Assembly: GCF_905475395.1 (NCBI RefSeq)
Contig: NC_058338.1
Location: forward strand, 9,314,935-9,378,934
Direction of reading: 5' to 3'
Length of the DNA stretch: 64,000 bases
Source of the DNA: Chrysoperla carnea
Taxonomy: Eukaryota > Arthropoda > Insecta > Neuroptera > Chrysopidae
The notes beneath the pieces were generated by a model. It was not told the DNA's origin, ran no database searches, and was given only the letters and a program-made list of their open reading frames with translations. Every line of letters starts with the position of its first letter. The stretch's first letter is position 1. A program made the position numbers and the translations under genes. Positions 34,945 to 48,200 of the stretch are shown here, in pieces.

Positions 34945-35440
34945 TTATATATAGACTAGCTGTGAACTACCCGCTTTGCTGGGCAACATCCCCACTTGCA
35001 CCCCTCCCTCCACATTTCCTTGCGTGGGATAACAGTTTTGTAATGTACACTTCATGCTCTTTTATTTGATACCCCACTTAGGTATATTTGTAAATATTCG
35101 ATAATTCCTTCCCACTTTCTCGCTACACCTTTCTACCCTCCGAAGGTTAAAAGTAGATAAAAACAATAGATCTTTGAAGCTGGTTGTATATCGTGTCAAT
35201 ATTTGAGCTTAATCGATGCACAACTTTTTTAGTTTTTGAAGCATATCCCTTTCAACCCCTATTTCAACCCCTTACTCTACTATAATATGGATGTATTATA
35301 CATAAAAACCTTCCTCTTGAATCACTCTATCTATTAAAAAAAGCCGCATCAAAATCCGTTGCGTAGTTTCAAAGATTTAAGCGTATATAGGGACATAGGG
35401 ACATAGGGACAGAAAAAGCGACTTTGTTTTATAATATGTA
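34945..35440 (+). mobile_element. Dispersed element remnant
   Basis: Begins ACTAGCTGTGAACTACCCGC and ends AAAGCGACTTTGTTTTATAA followed by TATGTAGTGAT. The middle has TCCGTTGCGTAGTTTCAAAG and repeated GGGACATA units (35390-35411). The structure matches a common type of insect element, often flanked by similar ends; non-coding. Confidence 0.55.
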
Positions 35441-35999
35441 GTGATTGTAACTCACAGCTGCTTTAGATTTGAATGTTATAATGAAAGAATTGTGGAATTG
35501 GTGGAAAATTATTTAGAACAAACAAAAACTGTTGAAAAACTGACCATATATCAAACTTAAAAAAGAGACACCCTGTAAAGCTTTATATCGTCTACGACGA
35601 ATACGATATCTACGTTCTCTATTACAATATTTACGATGATACGATACTTTACGATACGTTCATACATAGTTCGTTCTCTGTTCTAACAACGTTCTTGAAC
35701 GTTCATTTATTATTGAAAATAAACCTTTAAATGGATATTCTCAAACAGGTGGTAGGTATGTTTTTGACCTGATTAATTTGAGATTAATATATTCTAACTA
35801 GAACAAATGTTTTACAAGAAAAAATGTTTATAATTATATAGATACTTCATAATTATAGTTTATGAAATTATAAACAGCTTTCGAATAATTATCGATTTTA
35901 TGAAATAATTATCGAAAATAACGATACTTTTTTTTTTCTCTGATAGTGTTCCTTGATTATTTTCTGTTTGTTTGTTTTACAATTGTTTTTAAAAAATAA

Positions 36000-36355
36000 A
36001 AAGATCGAGAGGTGTCGTGGGACACCCAGTAGGAACTATATTCCGTTCGTATCTTGGAACATTATAAATATAGCGCTTACTTTTTTTATTTACAAGATAT
36101 TTTTCTGAAAATTTAGGGTATTAATTTTAGAAGCCAAATACTTCTTTAGTATTAGTTTAAAAAAGACATACTTCTGATTTAGTAGTCAACCCAATATGTG
36201 AGTACATTGCGTTTGCTTTGATTACGATATTTCTTATGACATAAACAAATTGACAGTTATGAAAAGATGCATTTTCTCAAAATTAATGGTGACCTGAATC
36301 GATTGAAAAAGTTTCCTATAGGTAACCTAGATGCCGTTTCCTAGGTAATCCTAGA
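36000..36355 (+). repeat. Family B dispersed repeat
   Basis: Same strand as the copy at 6390: GAGGTGTCGTGGGACACCCA, AAAAAAGACATACTTCTGAT, TTAGTAGTCAACCCAATATG, then ATCGATTGAAAAAGTTTCCT and ACCTAGATGCCGTTTCCTAG. Confidence 0.75.
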
Positions 36356-36359
36356 TATA

Positions 36360-39300
36360 AAAATGTAAATGATGTCTCAAAGCAATTCGGGATTATGTAT
36401 CTACATGTAGTTTCATGACAGTTCAGCCGATCTTTCCGGAAAAATCATGCTTTTCTCTGAACAAGAGAAAATGGCCTCATTTTTCTATAGTCTTGGTCTT
36501 GTTAAAAGAGTCCTGGTTTTAGTCTTACCACCGTTATTGTGGTCATAGTCTTATAGTTCTTGCGAGACCAGACTCTACTTGTAGGGGAAACCTTTAATTT
36601 GTTTGAAACTTTAAAGTTCATTAAAAATTCAATTCTTGTTCGTAAATAATAAGAAAAAATTTCTAAAAGTAATTAGTGGATGTTTTGTCTTCGATTTCAC
36701 CGGTAGTGCATTCTTTTGACTCCAGTTATGTACCTCTTCTTTGAAACTTCCTTGTTCTTGTCGATATCGAAATGTTTCGATTTCTCGCATAACCTTTAGT
36801 CATAGAACATTCGAATTTGAATTTGTAAAACGGTTGTAAGACATAGTCCTTCTTTTGTATTTTCCTAATGTACGTAACTGAAAATTTTCAATTTTCTACT
36901 CATCTGTAGAAAAACGCAACGCTCAAAAAACACAATTTTTCCACAAGGCCCAAGGACATTAAGTTATCGAGAAATATTTAGATTTTGAAGGTATATTTAT
37001 CCTATTCTCAAACGGAAAAAAATTCGTTGACTGTGACCTAAGCCTTTTATGATCTGAGAACCAATCGCCACTCTTATTTACTTGACCGTCTCTCCATATC
37101 TCGATATAAAAGAACAGAAAAAAGCATCCATGAATTACAATAGTTGACTTGGTTTTTAATAGAATTTATTTTCTCTGTAAAAACAGTAAATCAATCCTCT
37201 GTCACATTAGTGTCTAATTAATTATTATCTGATGTTAGTAATTTGATTATTTTTTGATAAGAAAGTCTTTGATTTTATGGTGTGCAGTAATAAGAGTAGA
37301 AATTATTTACAGACATTTAATTATCTCAAAGAAAATCGAACGCCATATGGATTTTTAAATTTCACTTTATAACCTCAAGCATAATTTCTATCTATTTTGC
37401 AGTAATTATTCTGCCCTTTAATTGAATCAATTTTAATCAAAAAAGGCTCTTGGGAATAGTTACAGATTAAAATCAAACCCTTTAAAAATTGCATTCCGTA
37501 CAAAAGATAAATTTTGGTTAATTTTTTGCAGAATTCCCTTTTTACAAAAATAAAGCGTATATAGATAATTGGAAAAAAGTTTTTTTTTTAAAAAAGCACT
37601 TAAAAATGTATAACTCTAATTGACCAATTTAGGCCAAATTTAAAATTCATCCATTCTACAACATATATGTAAAACGGGTTGTCTACCTAACATAAATAAC
37701 ATTATCTATAACAATATTGTTAAAAATTATTCAATTGAAAAATTCATCCTGAATAAATATTCCCGATAAAAATAATTAAAATTAAACCATCCGAAAAATT
37801 GAAAATAATCTCAAAAAAATTTATTTTGCAAAAAGAAAAAAACACAAAAATTTATGAGAGCTTACCGTATGAAAAATATAATCAACATCGTAAATCAAAT
37901 ACTTTTTAATTTCCCAAAAAAACTAATTACATTTTGAATTTCATATGAAACACTTTAATTTATAAATAATTTTTTTCAAAAATAAAAACAAACACTTCAC
38001 TGCATTCAAAATCATTTCATTGTTATAAAAAAAAATTAAGTAACGAATTTAAAATAGTTTTGAATCACTTTAACAATCGAATTTTTCATCCCATGTTTTA
38101 TACAACACAAGAACACAATTATAACAATATTATAAAACAATTCATAACTGTTTTGATTTTAATTTGTGAAATGATAATTATGATTGAACAATGATAAAAG
38201 CTGTGCTTTTCTATATGGTTTTATATGTCTACCTCTCAGCTACAAAAAGCTGTATTATATGTGTTATGTTTGTGCTTCTTAAAATTCACAACGAACGGTA
38301 ACGATGAACGTTGAGATAGATACACATATATTCATTCTCGTTATAATGGTTTACTGCTGCTCTGGCTATATTGAAAAAAAAAATTGTGTTGAACAAGAAT
38401 GGATATATTGTGATGCTATCCTCTATTGTGTATATGTGTGCTATGTTTGTTGATTCTCGCAATATTAGTATGAAAATACATTGACATAGTGTTTTGCGCC
38501 TGACAACTTACGCGCGCCTATCATACCACACTTATACTGGTGAAAAATATAGCGTGAACGCCACACGACGCCCATGTATATTATAAAAGGCCTCGCACAA
38601 ATTAGATGTAATCTGCATTTCGGTCAAACTTCAAATTTTTCGCAAATTGTAGTTTAAGTCATTCTAAAGAAAAGTTCTCATGGTCACAAGTCATAAAAAT
38701 AATAGGTTTTCATGTTATAGCGAAATTAAAGTTGGAAAATGTACTTATTTGTATAATATAGGCATGTACAATGCCTATGTGTGTATAGGCAAATATATAT
38801 ACAGATATGTATAACTACATGCATACGTGTGTTTTTTAATGTAAGGATGTTGTTTTTTAATTCTGGTTTTTTTGAAGAATATGTTAGAAACGAGTTCACA
38901 AATTTTTAAACGGCTGAACTATTTTTCATGTAACTTACAGTTTTTTATTGTTTTTATTTGTATTGATATCAGACTTGAGTATATTTTTATCGTTCATCCC
39001 CAATTTCTCGCCCCTGTATCCCCTTGCGTCGGTTTTACAGTTTTGTAATCTACACAACATGGTCTTTTATTTCATATCACATTTGGGTATATTTGAAAAT
39101 ATTCGATTGTTCATCCCCAATTTCTCGAATGTTTCTCTTCCATTTTATACGATTCCTACGAAAAATACAGAAAGTTTTGGCAAATATTCTTTTTGTAGAA
39201 AATTTTACGTTCTTTAAATTGATAACAAATAATTTTTTTTCGAAAATGTGTGTACATTCCTCATTAAATTCGGAACATCTATTCTTGAGAATTATGAGGT

Positions 39301-40155
39301 TTTGATTTATTGATTGAACATATAGAGGTGTAAAAAATATGTGTTAGAGTCGATCTAATATAATGTTTAATAATATTTGAGCACTAGTGGTATATTTTGA
39401 GTCAGTAACCTTATCATGGTTAGCAAAGCTTTTGCAATTTTTCATAAATAAGCAATGTTCGAAAAAGTAGGTCTACGTATTTTCATTATTTTGAGAAAGA
39501 AAAACTGTATTTTACTAAACTACAAAAGGTTATTATTTTAATTTAATGAAAAATAGATAAAAGTTTCCCCAGTTTTTAACAATGCAGAATAAAAAAATGT
39601 AAATGGTTTTTAACTTAGCTATTTTATACTCGAAACGCTATCTAACAGGATTTTATGCGATTAAAGAGTCTGATAAACAATCTATGTTGAGCTCCAAACA
39701 GATAGCACCTCTTTGTTGAATTTTTTTTATTTACAATTAATATATTTAATCATTTAAGGTAGTTCCGCCAAAAATAATTGTATGACAATCTTTGTGATTA
39801 CACTTTTCAATTTTGATGAGGGACTGTGCTAAAACTCGGCAATATTAAACGAAAAGTATTATTAAAATTTTACTATTTGCGACTCCAAACATTAACCTGA
39901 CCTCTATTTGTTTAATTATGTACCCACAAGTACACGGTATGAAATTTTTTGTGGATATCACTATGTCATTATCGGTTTGATCGCCATACTGTGTACTGTA
40001 TTGAGGGAATAACAAAGAGGTGTTATTACTTCTATAGGTCAATGCAGTATTAACGTCGGACCTATACTGATTGGCGATGGTATCTGTCTCTGTAGTCTGT
40101 ACTATATCAGAGTTGTAGTAAATGCCATAACTTTTTCTATGCTGTAGGGTGAAAA
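36360..40155. other. Intergenic DNA, no gene seen
   Basis: AT-rich with many A/T runs. Frames at 38948-39305 are AT-biased (Phe/Ile-rich) and have no domain. Repeated phrase CATCCCCAATTTCTCG occurs at ~38994 and ~39112, a small local repeat. Confidence 0.35.
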
Positions 40156-40159
40156 AGAT

Positions 40160-40530
40160 ATTGACACCAGCAACAAGTGAAATTTACAAAATTTAAAAAA
40201 CCCTCAACAAATTTTTCGACTACGGAACCCTAAACTCGCTCTTGAAACATATCTAAGAACACTCTACTTGAAATTACCTTTTTCCTTAGAACCTTCTCCA
40301 AACTGAACCGATTTTAAAGATCATCGCCTATTTTTTAGTTGTTCCGGATACGGAACCACAACTTGCACTTGAAACATATCTAGGAACACTCTCCATTAAA
40401 CTACCTTTCAAACAAAACAAAAAATTCAAAATCGATTGATCCGTTTAGGCACCACCATGCCACAGACAGACAGACAGACACACACACATAGTGGTCAAAC
40501 TTATAACACCCCTTTTTTGGTTCGGGGCTT
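40160..40530 (+). mobile_element. Dispersed element remnant
   Basis: GAAACATATCTAAGAACACT recurs within the segment as GAAACATATCTAGGAACACT. It ends CAGACAGACAGACAGACACA, then GGTCAAACTTATAACACCCC. From general knowledge such strings are typical of old insect transposable elements. Non-coding. Confidence 0.5.
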
Positions 40531-41394
40531 TAAAGCAACATCCTTGATATTAATCCAACCTACATCTTATTTCATTGAAGTAGAACGTGGTGGTCATAGA
40601 CATTAACCAACCCTCGAGTTCTGGTTTAAACACTCCTATGGTTTAGATTATTCCTATGGTTTAGTCAAAATTTACAATCGTAGTCAATGTCGAAGCAGTT
40701 TCGACAGAAAAATTGAATTAAAAAAAATTATGTTCAAATGTTCCATATGTTTTTATTTTTATATTTAAAAATCGCTGCCAATCGCTCAGTTTAACTAGAC
40801 GTAGTCACTGTTTCCAAAATAGATGATTATTTTTTCTTGGTCCGTCGATTTTTGGTTCACCGAGAAATCATTGACGTATTTCACCTATTCTAACATTTCA
40901 AATAATTCAAAGTTCACTTTTTTAGTTTGCTTTAACTTTACCTCTTTTTCTGATCACAATTTGAAAATCAATGATAATCAGACAACAAATTAATTTTATT
41001 AAATACATGTAAATACATTTTTAAAATGAACAATATAACTGCATATTAATTTGTATTAGGAAGTTATTAACAGCAATTAGTGTTTATTACACTTATACAT
41101 CGATATTATGATCGATTTATAAAGCGTTTTAAGGATTAAAACATTTATAATAATATTTAAAATTGTTCCGCAATAATTAAGAATAGTTTTTAATATATAA
41201 AGTTAGGCAACCGTTTAATCTTTATTGCTTCACAAGTTGCTTGACTACCATAATTTTATTTTACATTTTTTTCTACAAGTTCATGCGAGCAGTTGACGCA
41301 TAAAAACAAGATTCTTTAAGAGGAACCAATAAAAAAAACTCCCATTCCCGGAAGTTTGTCTCCATTATGTATGACTTAATTTAACGCTGAAAAT

Positions 41395-41527
41395 TATTCT
41401 CCGCGCGTCATTTTTAGGTCTTTTCAGTCAGCACATTCGCCATTTTCAACTTGTCGGCTGTATTGTGTTGATTAACCTAACCAATTGGCATTTCAATAAA
41501 GTTTATTATTATTATTATTATTATTAT
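41395..41527 (+). mobile_element. Non-LTR 3' tail ending in (ATT)n
   Basis: CAGCACATTCGCCATTTTCA, then GTCGGCTGTATTGTGTTGAT, AATAAAGTTTATT and seven or eight TTA units (41503-41526). A tail of short tandem repeats in place of poly(A) is usual for several non-LTR clades. No coding part remains. Confidence 0.55.
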
Positions 41528-41786
41528 ATACACCAAAAAAGGTGTGAAAATTTAAACCTTGAAACATTTTTAGTAAAAAAAAAGGATCCCATATAAATAA
41601 AGCTCGGTGCCAATAAAAATTAATTGCAACGTGAATTGAAACCGCAGTTTTAAATTCATTCTTAGTCAGATCCATAGAAAATGTTGAATCGAAGTGAATG
41701 AGAATCAAACCCACCCAAAATTTTGAATCATAATGGGAAGGAAATATATATCGAACTTTGATATTAGGAAATAAATAAATATGGCA

Positions 41787-43304
41787 TTAATTAAAATAAC
41801 GATGGTTATCCTCGTATCGATCAAGGGCCTCATTTTTTAAGCGTTCTTGATTAACTGTTGCAATTTTCCGTTGTTTGTTATCTTCGATTTGTTGACACAA
41901 TTCATCAACATATTCTTCATTTTTAAGATTTTTTTTATCTTGTTTAATAATTTCTCGATTAATTTGTGTATCAGTATCTGTTATCTGATCTGTTATGTGC
42001 AACAGTAAATGGGCTTCAACTTCTAACTGTTCACAATTAGCCATTTCAGTATCTCGTTGTTTATTATCTGCCTTTTTTTCATAGTATGCTTCACATTGGC
42101 GTCTCTTTTCATCATCTTCGTGTCTTCGTTGTTCACGATTAGCCTTTACAATGTTGTATTGTTTTTTGTCTTCAATTTGTTGGCTTAATTCTTGTGAATA
42201 TTGCTCATGTTGTCGTCTCCTTTCATCGTGAAAATTTTGTAAATTATGTTCCCTGTTCATTTGTATTTTGGCCTCCTCTATCTGATTGTGACGTTCAAAA
42301 TTAGAACTTCCGTAAGGTGAAATAGAAGCTTGTTGTAACGAATTTTGTAATTTATCAAAGTTTTCGGTACTTTCGTTTAAATTCATATTCTTACGACCAT
42401 GAGTACCATGAGTAGGTTTTTTAGCATCTTCTCCAAACTCAAGAAACGAATCTTGATTCACTTTTTCAAAATATTCATCTGGTTTTGAAAAATTATCATC
42501 TGAAGTTTTCGATAAATATGTTTGGTAATCTTGTTTTCGTTCATTATCTAATTTATCGTATGAAATTTGTCTCTTCTCTTCTAAAATTACATTCTTATGG
42601 CGTTCGTGCCTATCTTGGGTTTCACCAAAATCAAGAAATGTATCTGGATCCATTTTCTCAAAATATTCATCTGGTTTTGAAAAATTATCATCAGTTTTCG
42701 ATAAATAAGTTTCGTATTCTTGTTTTCGATCATCATCTAATTGATCGTGTGCTATTTGCTTCTTCTTCTCTTCTAAAATTACATTCTTATGACGTTCATG
42801 CCTATCTTGGGTTTCACCAAAACCAAGAAATGTATCTGGATTCACTTTCTCAAAATATTCATCTGGTTTTGAAAAATGACCATCAGTTTTCGATAAATCT
42901 GTTTTGTGCTCTTGTTTTCGATCATCATCTAATTGATCGTGTGCTATTTGTCGCTTCTCTTCTACAATGACATTCTTATGACGTTCACGCTTGTCTTCGG
43001 TTTCACCAAAACGAAGAAATGTATCTGGATTCACTTTCTCAAGATAATCAATGGATTTAGAAAAATTATCATTCTTTTTTGATAAATAATCTTTATAATT
43101 TTGTTTCCTTTCATTTGTTAATTTTATATAGTTCTCATATACATCTGCAGTTTCTGGACATTCTTCCATGTTATCTTTATCATTTTTTTCCTCATCGGAT
43201 TTTTCTTCATTTTCATCTTTCAATCCAAATTTTTGTTTTTCATCAGAACATTTTTTTATGTTATCATTTAGTGTTTGTGTGTTATTTTCATTTTTAGCAG
43301 ACAT
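41787..43304 (-). CDS. Intronless repeat-bearing coiled-coil protein, CSPP-like (505 aa)
   Basis: Single open frame, ATG at 43302-43304, TAA at 41787-41789. Residues 1-55 are Asn/Lys/Glu-rich. Residues ~57-295 hold four units of ~64 residues built on RKQxYxxYLSK, FSKPDEYFEK, VNPDTFLxFGE, and DRHERHKNVILEEKRQI. The C-terminal half is charged coiled coil with YSQELSQQIEDKKQ and YVDELCQQIEDNKQ. Both the RKQ-Y-YL segment and the Y-EL-QQIE-KK segment recall centrosome and spindle-pole-associated CSPP proteins, which bind microtubules at centrosomes and cilia; the assignment is a family-level guess. The lack of introns could mean a retrocopy, but no poly(A) tail was identified. The coding call is firm because the repeats are conserved as protein. 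Confidence 0.8.
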   Translation of the reverse strand: MSAKNENNTQTLNDNIKKCSDEKQKFGLKDENEEKSDEEKNDKDNMEECPETADVYENYIKLTNERKQNYKDYLSKKNDNFSKSIDYLEKVNPDTFLRFGETEDKRERHKNVIVEEKRQIAHDQLDDDRKQEHKTDLSKTDGHFSKPDEYFEKVNPDTFLGFGETQDRHERHKNVILEEKKKQIAHDQLDDDRKQEYETYLSKTDDNFSKPDEYFEKMDPDTFLDFGETQDRHERHKNVILEEKRQISYDKLDNERKQDYQTYLSKTSDDNFSKPDEYFEKVNQDSFLEFGEDAKKPTHGTHGRKNMNLNESTENFDKLQNSLQQASISPYGSSNFERHNQIEEAKIQMNREHNLQNFHDERRRQHEQYSQELSQQIEDKKQYNIVKANREQRRHEDDEKRRQCEAYYEKKADNKQRDTEMANCEQLEVEAHLLLHITDQITDTDTQINREIIKQDKKNLKNEEYVDELCQQIEDNKQRKIATVNQERLKNEALDRYEDNHRYFN

Positions 43305-43309
43305 ATTTA

Positions 43310-43695
43310 AATGTTTTAAAAGATAATTTTTAAAATAAATTACTCAAATGCAATGCGTAGTAACTTTTCAGAGTTTATAATAATATAAGATGTATGCACT
43401 TATTGATGTACCACCAACTAACATGAAGTCGTCATGTATGAGTACAGATCAGAGCTTTTATAAAAGCTCCTCTATATACACATTGTACTTCTTTATGTGA
43501 AATTACAATGCATATTACCTCTACAAGTCTACCACTATTTCGCATGAACTACAAGGTGTAACAGAAACAAAATTAATTTAAAAAATAAAAAACTCAGACT
43601 ACGTATAAATAAAAACTGGAAAGAATAAAACAAGTTCAGCAGTTTACATAGCGACTTTAACAGTCGAGGCCATTAAAATTCTAAATATAGGCCAC
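43310..43695. other. Upstream flank of the CSPP-like gene
   Basis: No gene; presumed promoter side of the minus-strand gene. No motif I would defend. Confidence 0.3.
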
Positions 43696-43699
43696 CTCA

Positions 43700-43897
43700 A
43701 ATTTCCCAATAATAGGTCCCGACTGTTGCCAGAATGCCGAAGAAGATACTTAACGCCAAGATCTATGTATGATGTGAGGACAATGCGAGTCACTTGATGA
43801 GGAACCAAGACATAGGGCCGCAACGTCTGGAGACACATTGTGAAGGAGGCCAAGGCCCACGTCGGGCTGTCGCGCCTATTGTTGTTGTTGTTGTGTC
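43700..43897. mobile_element. Transposable-element remnant with (TTG)n
   Basis: More GC-rich than its surroundings: GGCCGCAACGTCTGGAGACA, then GGAGGCCAAGGCCCACGTCG, GGCTGTCGCGCC, followed by a (TTG)n run at ~43878-43896. The layout (GC-rich tail plus trinucleotide run) suits a non-LTR 3' end. Short frames through it are chance. Confidence 0.5.
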
Positions 43898-43899
43898 CC

Positions 43900-45288
43900 G
43901 ACTGTTACAAGCCGCTTTGTAAACTTTTTTAGCTAAGATTTTTAAATACTTAGTCAATGATTCCTCACTTAGTTCGTCGACTTTCATTTCCAGCCTATAT
44001 ATGTACATAGGTTTATTTCTTTGTGGAACTCTAGATACCAAACGCCTGGGCCGATATTATTGATTATCGCCAATCGATTTGTCTGTTTAATAGATATTAT
44101 ACCCTACTTCGTCAATTTTCATTTTTGGCTTGGCGATCCCATATTAAATAAAAGTTTGTTAACATACTTTTCCAAATCTATATTACAAACATTTGCTGTA
44201 ATTTCTCAATTGTAACTATAAACACAATTTAATTAACATTATCTCGCGTATTAATTAAACAATTTTATCCTTCAGGTCAGCTATCCAAATTAACTTTCTG
44301 ATTTTTATGGCTTCTGCTTTAATAAAAAGGATTTGCTATTAAAAAATTTTTCTTCAATTTAATTTGTGTATAGAGTTCGTGCGAGTATTTTTCATTGTGT
44401 ATGATTAATTATTTTAAGTGTACCCACGTCTTAAAAATGCACCCACTTTTATTTACTATTGATTGATTTTCTAGAACAATAACTTTAAAAAAAAATGCAT
44501 CGTGTAGTATTCCATTCAATTCATACATGGAATGCGAAGTTGACTCATAAAGAACATACTCCCACAGCTTCCAGTCCAAGTACTTTAACTTATAAGCAAG
44601 TATTTTTTAATATTCTTGTAGTATTTAGTCATTTTTTCACGAAACTATTGGATGTTGGGTATATATAAAATGGATCGCCGGTAATCCGGCAAACGTTTTA
44701 CAGGGCAGTGCAGATATTTTTATAAAAAAGTACCTTGTAATTCGCCTAAATGGCCGAGCGGTCTAAGGCGTTTGTCATTGTCTGTTTGTCTATTTAGGCC
44801 TGCTTATAAAGTACTTTAATAAGAATACATATACATTCTAGACGATTTAAAAATGATCTTAAGAGAACGTGATTTTTTGGAAACGTCCTTAAATGTTGGA
44901 TTTTTTTTAATAAAATATGAATTATAAATATAAATTTATTTTTTCTTCAGATTATAATTGAATTTCCAATAAAAAAAAAAAAAAAAAACAAAAACAAAAT
45001 AATAAAACAATTACAAATTATAATTCTCTGATTAATTTAATAATATTTGGATAAAACTTATTTTATTTTTAAAATTTATTTATTTAAATTTTTTTTACAA
45101 AAGGTATTTTTTACTTTTAATAACAAATATATTAGAACTTATTATGGCGGCACGGATCATTTTTGTGGACACATGTGTGGATTGGACACAGTTAATTCAT
45201 TTATTACTGGATAAAGAGAGGGAGAGAGAGAGAGAGATAAGGATGGAGGAAAAAACAAATATACACAAAACATAAAAACAGACTATTA
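43900..45288. other. Spacer downstream of the TMUB-like gene
   Basis: AT-rich, with a poly(A) run of about 18 at ~44972-44989, a GA-microsatellite at 45215-45238, and the tRNA fragment noted separately. On the minus strand the region beyond 45289 is the 3' side of the TMUB-like gene and includes AATAAA hexamers. Confidence 0.4.
44743..44770 (+). pseudogene. tRNA-Leu/Ser 5'-half fragment
   Basis: TGGCCGAGCGGTCTAAGGCG matches the D-arm/A-box region of class II tRNAs (Leu/Ser), but the anticodon and T arms are absent downstream, so it is a truncated relic. Confidence 0.55.
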
Positions 45289-48200
45289 TTATGATACAGG
45301 TTGACTTTGTGTATTATTGTTTGTTGTGTTTGTTGCACCTGCTTGTTGCTGAACAGATGATGGGTCTGGATACAAGAGTCCAATTAGTAATAATGTAAAG
45401 ATACCAGTTAAACACATTAAAAATACGGTTGCAGTTACTGTAAATAACTGTGCATATTCAAATCTGTAATTAAGTCGAAATTTTCAAAGTTAGTTGACAA
45501 AATATAATTTTAAAAGTAAAAATATGTAGCAAAAACTTAAATAGGGCAATAGACATGAATAGGCCAAGGAAGCGCTTTTAACGATCAAACTCATTTTAGG
45601 GGCAAGAGCTAAATTTGACGTAGGCAAAATATATTTTGTGAGATCCTTTATTGTTGCAAAACGACCATTTTCATAAAAAATGATTCACTTGTTTAATACA
45701 AATAACGTACCTGAAATACCAAGCCACGGCTAATATAAGTGTAATTAATGCTAATAAAACATTGCCTAGATCCCATGGTAAAGTAGCATTATCACGGTGA
45801 TCACCATTAACATTTGAGCCAGTACCATTTAAACCACCACCACCTAAATACGACGAGCCATTATCTGTTCCAAAAATATTTGAATTGTATGGTGACCTTG
45901 ATGATGACGATGATGACAAATCGTCACGATTTGATGACATATTGGATTGTTGACTGCCTGCTGGTCGTTGATGAACCAAACAATGGACAACACAGTTATC
46001 AAAAAGACCACAATCTGAAAAATATTAGATTCGTTAAATTAATTACTACTTGCGAAAATGCTTGTTATCTGTCAGAGTACACAGAATATCGGTTACCTCG
46101 GATCGTTTGAACCTTGGATCATTCTTACTCCTCCAAAGCTATAAGTGAATATATATGAGAAAGAAACTTTTAGCTTCATAAAGTTTCTGTCTGATAGATA
46201 CTTGAAAACAATAATTGATAGCTTTGAAGAAGTAAGAATGATCCGAAGTAGTTTTTAGCTTACTTACTAGAAGGTAAACAATCGAGAGAATGATTGCCCA
46301 TATGCTTTTGTTTACAAGTAAAATAGAAATACAAATTGTTAGTGCAAAAATTAAACAATTTTGTTCTTAATGTTCATTTATTTACAAGTCGAATAGTGGC
46401 TTCTACCAAAATCACTGTGACTCGGGGAATCAAAGAAAACCTCAGTAATTTTGATTTTTATATAGGGTAGATACTAAGTGTCATGCGTGAAACAGAAGAT
46501 CAAAAGCGAATCAAATATGCATGAAATATCTGTCTAATCACAATTCAAAATTATTTTACAATTTTGATCAGTGCCTTCTAAACTAGCTGGTCAATTTCGA
46601 TAAGTAAATAGCAGGGTCCCATAATATTTACGCCATGTGTCTCATTCAGGTCAATCGTATCAAGGAAATTGTAAATTTTTTGTCATGTGTTAAATTTGAA
46701 AAAGCATACCTTTTAATGTTTCCCCATCTTTTTGCAATACTTGTCCATTAAAGATAAGACGTATTATTTTACATGCTGCTAATTCTACTTCAAAATGTCT
46801 CCTGCAAAAAAACAACAAATGTTTTGGAAGCTCCGACCATTAAATTATAACAATTTAAAAAAGATGGAAATCCGTGTCTAAGCCATCACACAAAACTAAA
46901 TAAGCGTCAATTTGCTTGAACTTCGATCGAAAATTCTATTTTTTTCCATTTAATGAATTAAATTAATTAATTCCGGAGAGGATTTAGAAAATTTCCACTC
47001 TTTAAGATTCTTTTTATAAATTTTAAATATCTCGTTTTCGAGATATCTTTTTCTGGCTACATGAAAATATCACCCTTAAGAAAATTACTAAAATTTTGGA
47101 TCATTGGTATAATTTGCATTATCCTGAAAATACCTCTCAAGAAGATAAAAGTTTACTAATCTCGAACAAAGTTTTTTATAGCGACCTTATTTAGTTTATA
47201 TGTTCGTTTACCCTTCCATAACTATGTGTTTTTAGGCATTTCAAGTTTGCATACCTTTTAAAATCACCAAGTTTCTCTAATAATTTTCCTTCAACTGATT
47301 TAATGTCATCATTTAAATATTTTAATTTAATACGAATTAATTCACCGTCTGTTGATTTTAAAATTTCCTCTACATTATGCCGATCTTGTTCGACATTGTT
47401 ACCACTAGAGGAAGTGGTTGCCTGTGCTTCTGTTAAATTATCATTTCTATTATTTTCACTATCTTCTGTGATTGTGACTTGTGGTTCACCTCCTGCTAAG
47501 TCTGATGATGTTGCGCCACTTGCATCTGAAAAAATAAATAGAAGATTACAATAAAATAAACTTGAAATTAGTTATTAAGTTGGTAATTTCCACATCGGAG
47601 TTGGGAAAATTTTACGGCTTTGATACCAGTAGGACAAAGAGACTACTAAACCATAAGAACTCAAAGTTGTCTACATAGCCAAGGGGATAAGAGGTATTCT
47701 GGATCAAATAAATAAACATCAAACTTTTAATTGCAACGTTTCGCTATTTAATTTATAGCTTCTTCAGGCTCTTTAAGACATAGGTTAGAACTTAGCTTTG
47801 CCAATTGATGCGTATTTCTTTGATCTGGAATATCTCTTAACCTGATAATAGTATTGTAATTTCTTCGGCTCTGATCTTTTCAAATAATACTGAAATCTAG
47901 GTTAAACAGGAATAAGAATAAATATAAAGACTGCACCTACTTTCTTGGAAATAAGCAAGCCGTCGTTTCCTTAACGTATTCGTATCAGCATCCATTGTTT
48001 GAACAATATTATTCTGTTCAATTTCTTCGTCGGTTTGTTGATGATCTGTCGTTATAATTTCACGATTTGTTGCTGCACCTTCTGTGTATGTTTCAGATAT
48101 CCGTTCCGTCGTTGTCGTACTTACACGTAATCGTTCTGTTGATGAATTTGTATTCCTAGATGTGGTAGACACTGATAACGATTGATTATTAACATTTGTT

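Noticed and set aside
42485..43297. Plus-strand frames opposite the CSPP-like gene
   Set aside because: They repeat only because the real gene repeats; composition is Phe/His/Leu-rich as expected of an antisense frame.
44743..44800. Functional tRNA-Leu/Ser
   Set aside because: Only the 5' third is present; anticodon and T arms are absent.
45671..46110. Separate Gly/Ser-rich gene and its antisense frame
   Set aside because: It is exon 5 of the TMUB-like gene plus intron read-through; the plus frame is its shadow.
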